Assembly: GCA_049291875.1 (NCBI GenBank)
Contig: JBATQE010000004.1
Coordinates: 124,001 to 188,000, forward strand
DNA: 64,000 bases
Origin: CTSOIL-112 sp049291875
Lineage (GTDB): Bacteria; Pseudomonadota; Gammaproteobacteria; Burkholderiales; Burkholderiaceae
Direction of reading: 5' to 3'
Made by a program: the position numbers and the translations under genes. This document shows positions 59,883 through 64,000 of this stretch, one piece after another; positions within the stretch are counted from its first letter, which is position 1, and each line of letters opens with the position of its first letter. The notes beneath the pieces are model-generated. The model was not told where the DNA came from. It worked only from the letters and a program-made list of their open reading frames with translations, and searched no databases.

Positions 59883-61199
59883 TTAGTCCGCTTGGCGGCG
59901 CAAAAAGGCAGGCACGTCCAAGTCCTCAAAGAACGCATCGCCGTTCACCGCACGTTGCTGTGTCGCTTGCGGCTCGCGTTGACGCGCCCAAGTTGGTACG
60001 TCCAATTCGTTGTAGTCGCCAAAGGTTGGAATGCTCGTGCGACGAGGCGCGGGTTCGGCTACGTTTTGTACGCTCGGCTGTACCCAGCCATTTACCGCGG
60101 ATGGGGTCACTGCCGCAGGGGTATTTGCATAGGCCGCGGCCTGAATAGACGCGAGGTCTTCTACCGGTGCTTGAAACGCAGGCGCCGCCGCTACTGGTGC
60201 GCTGTGCAACACGCGCGTGCCGACGTTATCGGTTTCTACCGCACGCGCGCCGCCCAAACCAGTTGCCACCACGGTCACACGCAGTTTGTCGCCCAAACTG
60301 TCGTCGTACACGAAACCGTAAATTACAGTCGCGTCATCCGAAGCGTTTTCACGAATGATGCTCACCACTTGGCGGGTTTCACGCGCTTTCAAGGTGTCGT
60401 GTGAGGCGGAAATGTTGATCAAAATACCGCGCGCACCGGCCAAATTCACGCCGTCGAGCAACGGGCTGGCAACGGCTTCTTCCGCGGCAATGCGCGCACG
60501 ATCCGCACCGGAGGCGGTCGCGGTACCCATCATCGCGCGGCCTTGTTCGCCCATCACGGTTTTTACGTCGTTAAAGTCGACGTTGATGTGACCATCGACG
60601 TTGATGATTTCGGCAATACCGGCCACGGCGTTGTTCAACACGTCGTCGGCCGCTTCAAATGCCTCCTCCATGCTGATGTCGTCGCCCAAAATTTGTTCGA
60701 GTTTTTCGTTCAAAATAATGATGAGCGAGTCCACTTGCTGTTCCAATTGACGCAAGCCTTCTTCGGCCACGCGCATACGGCGAGGGCCTTCGTATTCAAA
60801 CGGTTTGGACACGACCGCTACGGTCAAAATGCCCAATTCTTTCGCCACTTCCGCGATCACCGGCGCCGCACCTGTGCCCGTGCCGCCGCCCATACCGGCA
60901 GTGATGAACACCATATTTGCGTCGCGCAGCATATCGGCAATGCGTTCGCGGTTTTCTTCCGCCGCAGCACGACCGACTTCCGGTTTCGCACCCGCACCCA
61001 GACCAGACTCGCCCAATTGCAATTTGTGCATGGTTGTTGCGTGACGCAAAGCTTGCGCATCGGTATTGGCGCAGATGAATTCGACGCCCTGTACGCCTTT
61101 GGCGATCATGTGTTGGATGGCATTGCCACCCGCACCGCCAACACCCACCACTTTAATGACTGTTCCTTCTGGCGCTTCATTTAACATTTCAAAGCTCAT
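59883..61199 (-). CDS. ftsZ: Cell division protein FtsZ
   Basis: Tubulin-like GTPase forming the division ring, 438 residues. The GTP-binding G-box GGGTGTGAAP is near 106-115, preceded by GVGGAGGNAIQHM and followed by NVDFNDVKTVM and the synergy/T7 loop. After the globular core (to about 315) comes a long variable linker and the C-terminal peptide DVPAFLRRQAD, which recruits FtsA and ZipA. AAGGGG precedes the ATG. It follows ftsA after 86 bp in the dcw cluster. Confidence 0.98.
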   Translation of the reverse strand: MSFEMLNEAPEGTVIKVVGVGGAGGNAIQHMIAKGVQGVEFICANTDAQALRHATTMHKLQLGESGLGAGAKPEVGRAAAEENRERIADMLRDANMVFITAGMGGGTGTGAAPVIAEVAKELGILTVAVVSKPFEYEGPRRMRVAEEGLRQLEQQVDSLIIILNEKLEQILGDDISMEEAFEAADDVLNNAVAGIAEIINVDGHINVDFNDVKTVMGEQGRAMMGTATASGADRARIAAEEAVASPLLDGVNLAGARGILINISASHDTLKARETRQVVSIIRENASDDATVIYGFVYDDSLGDKLRVTVVATGLGGARAVETDNVGTRVLHSAPVAAAPAFQAPVEDLASIQAAAYANTPAAVTPSAVNGWVQPSVQNVAEPAPRRTSIPTFGDYNELDVPTWARQREPQATQQRAVNGDAFFEDLDVPAFLRRQAD

Positions 61200-61285
61200 G
61201 GTTTTCCCCTTTAAAAATTTCCGTTTCCGGAACGTGATACAAACTTAAAACTGCATAAAACGTGATTGATAAAACGATGGGTTGT

Positions 61286-62575
61286 TTAGAACGTTTTCAC
61301 AAACCAATCGCGCATGACTTTCAAAATCGAACGCTTCGTGCCATCGTTCGCTGATGATGATTTTTCCGCGGCTTTTTTGCGCGAAACGCCACCACCACTG
61401 TGGTCGCTCAAACGCGCTTCGACTTCGCCACGTTTTTCACGCGCCGACATCAGCAGACCCACCACGGTTGAGTAGCGTGGGTTGCATACGATATCGGCCA
61501 AATTGCCGTCGTACATCGGCTGGGCAATGCGCACCGGCTTCATAAAAACTTCTTCTGCCAACTCGGTCACGCCCGGTAACAGGCTGGTGCCACCGGTCAA
61601 TACCACGCCCGAAGCGATCAGGTGTTCAAAGCCGGCTTCTTGCAAATTGCGCTGAACCAGCACGAATAACTCTTCTAAACGCGGCTCAATCACCGCGGCC
61701 AACGATTGACGTTTCACACGGCGCGCCACGCGGTCGCCCACACCCGGAATTTCGACCACGCTCTCGGATGGAACCATACCCTGCTTGGCCACGCCGTAGC
61801 GCAGTTTCAATTCCTCCGCTTCGGCGGTCGGGGTGCGCAGAGCCATCGCAATGTCGTTGGTCACTTGATCGCCCGCAATCGGAATCACCGCCGTGTGGCG
61901 AATCGCGCCGTCAACGAACACCGCGATGTCGGTCGTACCGCCACCGATGTCCACCAATGCCACGCCGATATCTTGCTCGTCTTGGGTCAAAGTCGCGGTG
62001 CTGGAGGCCAATGGTTGCAAACGCAAGTCGGACACTTCCAAGCCGCAGCGACGGATGCATTTAACGATGTTTTGCGCCGCAGATACCGAGCCGGTGATGA
62101 TGTGTACTTTCACTTCCAAACGCATACCGGTCATGCCGATCGGCGTGCGGATGCCGTCTTGGTCATTGACTTTGTACTCTTGTGGCAAGACGTGCAAAAT
62201 CTGTTGATCCGCCGGAATGCTGACCGCACGCGCGGTGTCAAGCACGCGCTCAATGTCGTTTTGCGTGATTTCGGTGTCTTTCACCGCGACCATGCCGCTG
62301 GAGTTGAAGCTGTGAATGTGGCTGCCTGCAATACCCGTACACACGCTGCGCACGGTGAAGCCGGCACGCAGTTCCGCCTCCTTGATAGCGTACTGAATGG
62401 TTTGAATCGTTTCCTCGATATTTACCACCATGCCGCGCTTCATACCGCGCGACGGGTGGTGGCCGATGCCGATGACATTGAATCCATTGTTCGGCAAAAC
62501 TTCGGCAATCATGGCCACCACTTTGGATGTACCAATGTCCAACGCCACAATTAAATCTTTAGTCGGTTCGCTCAT
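61286..62575 (-). CDS. ftsA: Cell division protein FtsA
   Basis: Actin-like ATPase that anchors FtsZ to the inner membrane, 429 residues. Phosphate-binding loops IVALDIGTSKVVAMIAEV near the N-terminus and VDIGGGTTDIAVF mid-protein are clear, as is VLTGGTSLLPGV. The C-terminal amphipathic membrane-targeting helix is present (KVMRDWFVKTF) after a Ser/Lys-rich linker. Its ATG overlaps the ftsQ stop by 4 bp, so translation is coupled. Confidence 0.97.
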   Translation of the reverse strand: MSEPTKDLIVALDIGTSKVVAMIAEVLPNNGFNVIGIGHHPSRGMKRGMVVNIEETIQTIQYAIKEAELRAGFTVRSVCTGIAGSHIHSFNSSGMVAVKDTEITQNDIERVLDTARAVSIPADQQILHVLPQEYKVNDQDGIRTPIGMTGMRLEVKVHIITGSVSAAQNIVKCIRRCGLEVSDLRLQPLASSTATLTQDEQDIGVALVDIGGGTTDIAVFVDGAIRHTAVIPIAGDQVTNDIAMALRTPTAEAEELKLRYGVAKQGMVPSESVVEIPGVGDRVARRVKRQSLAAVIEPRLEELFVLVQRNLQEAGFEHLIASGVVLTGGTSLLPGVTELAEEVFMKPVRIAQPMYDGNLADIVCNPRYSTVVGLLMSAREKRGEVEARLSDHSGGGVSRKKAAEKSSSANDGTKRSILKVMRDWFVKTF

Positions 62576-63357
62576 AGTTTTCCACCTGTATTAATCATCG
62601 TCTCTGTGTTCACACGATGCAATTTTTCGGAACGCATCGCAAATCCGTTGGGATAGCGCAGGTCAATGTAGCCGCCTGCCTCCCCGATGTTGTCTTTCAC
62701 AAAATCACCCGATTTGGTCAAGCGCTGTACCCGCTCTTCAATCGCCGTCGGCGTATCCGCACGCCCCATCTCAATCACCAAGCCATTGCTCAATGTCACC
62801 TGCCAGCTATAACGTTGTGACAGGCTGACTTTTTTCACGGTCCACCCCAAAGGCGCCAACCACTGCTGCAACAAAGGCAACTCTTGCGCCATCAGATTGG
62901 CCGCCTCGTCCGGCCCCTCGGTTTCCACCAGTTTGGCACGCTGCGCCTCATCGACCTGCGCGTGGAACAACTGCCCCTCGGGGCTGAGATAGCGGTCTTT
63001 CCATATCGCCAGCGGCTGATGCGCCGCAATGCTGACCTCAATTTCATGCGGCCATACGCGACGAATCGAGGTGCTTTTGACCCAAGAAATTTGTTGCAAG
63101 CTGTCCTGCACTTGGTACAAATTCATCGAGAAAAAACCACCGGCCAAACCGTGATCCAAATTACTCTGAATCAAATCATGCGTTTGCTTTTGATCCAACT
63201 GCTGCACATCGCCGACAAAACGAAACTGATTGATCGAAAAGTACGGACGCTGCAACAGCCAACCCACGCCTGCGACGAACAGCAAGGCACAGGCCGCCCA
63301 CACCATCATGCGGGTGACTGCTTGCATCAAATCGAGATCGTCCCAAAACGCTTGCAT
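62572..63357 (-). CDS. ftsQ: Cell division protein FtsQ
   Basis: Bitopic divisome protein of 261 residues: short cytoplasmic tail, one membrane helix (MVWAACALLFVAGVGWLL, about 18-35), then a periplasmic POTRA domain (YFSINQFRFVGDVQQLDQ, about 40-110) and the beta domain with RVWPHEIEVSIAAHQPLAIW. It bridges early and late division proteins. The ATG follows AAGG. It lies 15 bp after ddl and overlaps ftsA by 4 bp. Confidence 0.95.
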   Translation of the reverse strand: MQAFWDDLDLMQAVTRMMVWAACALLFVAGVGWLLQRPYFSINQFRFVGDVQQLDQKQTHDLIQSNLDHGLAGGFFSMNLYQVQDSLQQISWVKSTSIRRVWPHEIEVSIAAHQPLAIWKDRYLSPEGQLFHAQVDEAQRAKLVETEGPDEAANLMAQELPLLQQWLAPLGWTVKKVSLSQRYSWQVTLSNGLVIEMGRADTPTAIEERVQRLTKSGDFVKDNIGEAGGYIDLRYPNGFAMRSEKLHRVNTETMINTGGKL

Positions 63358-63372
63358 ACCAAACTACCTTGT

Positions 63373-64000
63373 TTATTTATTCCGCTCAGGCGTGCGCTGC
63401 ACATGCAGGCGCGCATCGGCCAAAATCGTCAAAACCAACTCTTCGTAACTCATACCTGCCGCGCGCGCCGCCATCGGCACCAGCGAGTGATCGGTCATGC
63501 CCGGAGCGGTATTCATTTCCAACAAAAACGGCTCTTGGTCACTGTCACGAATCAATATTTCCCCGCGTCCCCAGCCCGCGCAACCCAATGCGCGGTATGC
63601 CTGTACAAACATGTTCTGAATGCGCTGCGTCAAAGCATCCGGCAGCTCTGCCGGACACACGTACTGCGTATCGTTCGACAAATATTTGTGTTCAAAATCG
63701 TAATTGCCATTCGGCGCTTTGATCTCCACCAATGGCAAGGCATGTGCGCCGCTGCTCGAACCCAATATCGCGCAGGTCACTTCGCGTCCCTCAATGCATT
63801 GCTCAATCAAAGCGTGCGTGTCGTAGCGCCATGCCAATTCACACGCGGCTTGCAGTTGATCGGCAGTAGCGACTTTGCCCGCGCCGACGGTGGAGCCTTC
63901 GAGTGGCGGTTTGACAAACAACGGCAAACCCAGTTGCGCCACAATCGCGTCCGTGTCCACCTGTTCGCCACGCGCAAGCACCACGTATTTCGGTGTTTGC
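63373..64000 (-). CDS. ddl: D-alanine-D-alanine ligase (5' end outside window)
   Basis: C-terminal 208 residues of the ATP-grasp ligase that makes the D-Ala-D-Ala terminus of peptidoglycan. The frame is open to the right edge, reading QTPKYVVL at the boundary, so the N-terminal domain lies beyond position 64000. Visible signatures: FVKPPLEGSTVG, CIEGREVTCAILG, AGWGRGEILIRD and EMNTAPGMTDHSLVPMAARA with the Mg-binding Glu and Asn. Position before ftsQ-ftsA-ftsZ indicates the dcw-cluster copy (DdlB type). Confidence 0.95.
   Translation of the reverse strand, partial: QTPKYVVLARGEQVDTDAIVAQLGLPLFVKPPLEGSTVGAGKVATADQLQAACELAWRYDTHALIEQCIEGREVTCAILGSSSGAHALPLVEIKAPNGNYDFEHKYLSNDTQYVCPAELPDALTQRIQNMFVQAYRALGCAGWGRGEILIRDSDQEPFLLEMNTAPGMTDHSLVPMAARAAGMSYEELVLTILADARLHVQRTPERNK

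Overview
The window is a gene-dense, moderately GC-rich bacterial chromosome segment that reads as core genome of a betaproteobacterium, most likely Burkholderiales. Pointers are the ubiA-oxyR-recG neighbourhood, a homodimeric pyruvate dehydrogenase E1 with an E3 carrying its own lipoyl domain, the proteobacterial-type GshA, System II (ResB/CcsB) cytochrome c maturation next to a c4-type cytochrome and EngB, and the dcw tail ddl-ftsQ-ftsA-ftsZ-lpxC. The placement is inferred from gene content only. No IS element, prophage, CRISPR array or rRNA was seen.

Layout. 1-10.2 kb (minus strand): a translation supercluster tRNA-Val, thrS, infC (AUC start), rpmI, rplT, pheS, pheT, ihfA, merR-type regulator, HAD phosphatase. 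It is interrupted between pheS and pheT by a paiB-like gene, palindromic repeats and a duplicated fragment of the paiB 3' end. 10.3-19.2 kb: dsbB, purD, nadD, a candidate small RNA with its own promoter and terminator, ubiA, oxyR, recG, a LysR regulator and a secreted PEBP-family gene whose signal peptide is out of frame by one base. 19.2-26.8 kb: LysE exporter, sorbosone-dehydrogenase-like protein, ccsB, resB, cytochrome c4, engB. 26.9-30.2 kb: gshA, gshB and a pair of YeeE/YedE membrane proteins. 30.2-36.6 kb: complete histidine utilisation locus hutUHGI with divergent repressor hutC and visible operators. 36.6-38.2 kb: a MenA-like prenyltransferase and a YqiA-like esterase.

38.2-53.5 kb is a lactate-to-acetyl-CoA segment: an FCD/GntR regulator (LldR type), its palindromic operator, lutA-lutC-lutB, L-lactate permease, then (after mpl and a nitronate monooxygenase-like gene) aceE-aceF-lpd. 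A small secreted Cys-rich DUF1311 protein lies between aceF and lpd. 53.5-58.6 kb holds an unrecognised AT-richer secreted protein, a DMT transporter, DNA polymerase IV and the YqjD/YqjE/YqjK-type membrane cluster. 58.6-64 kb is the minus-strand division cluster ending in a ddl gene cut by the window edge.

The best leads for something new are the promoter-to-terminator small RNA at about 13.1-13.3 kb, the split pheS/pheT locus, the frameshifted PEBP gene, an OxyR without its resolving cysteine, the DUF1311 gene inside the pdh operon and the unrecognised secreted protein at 53.5-55 kb. No clearly new multi-gene system was found.
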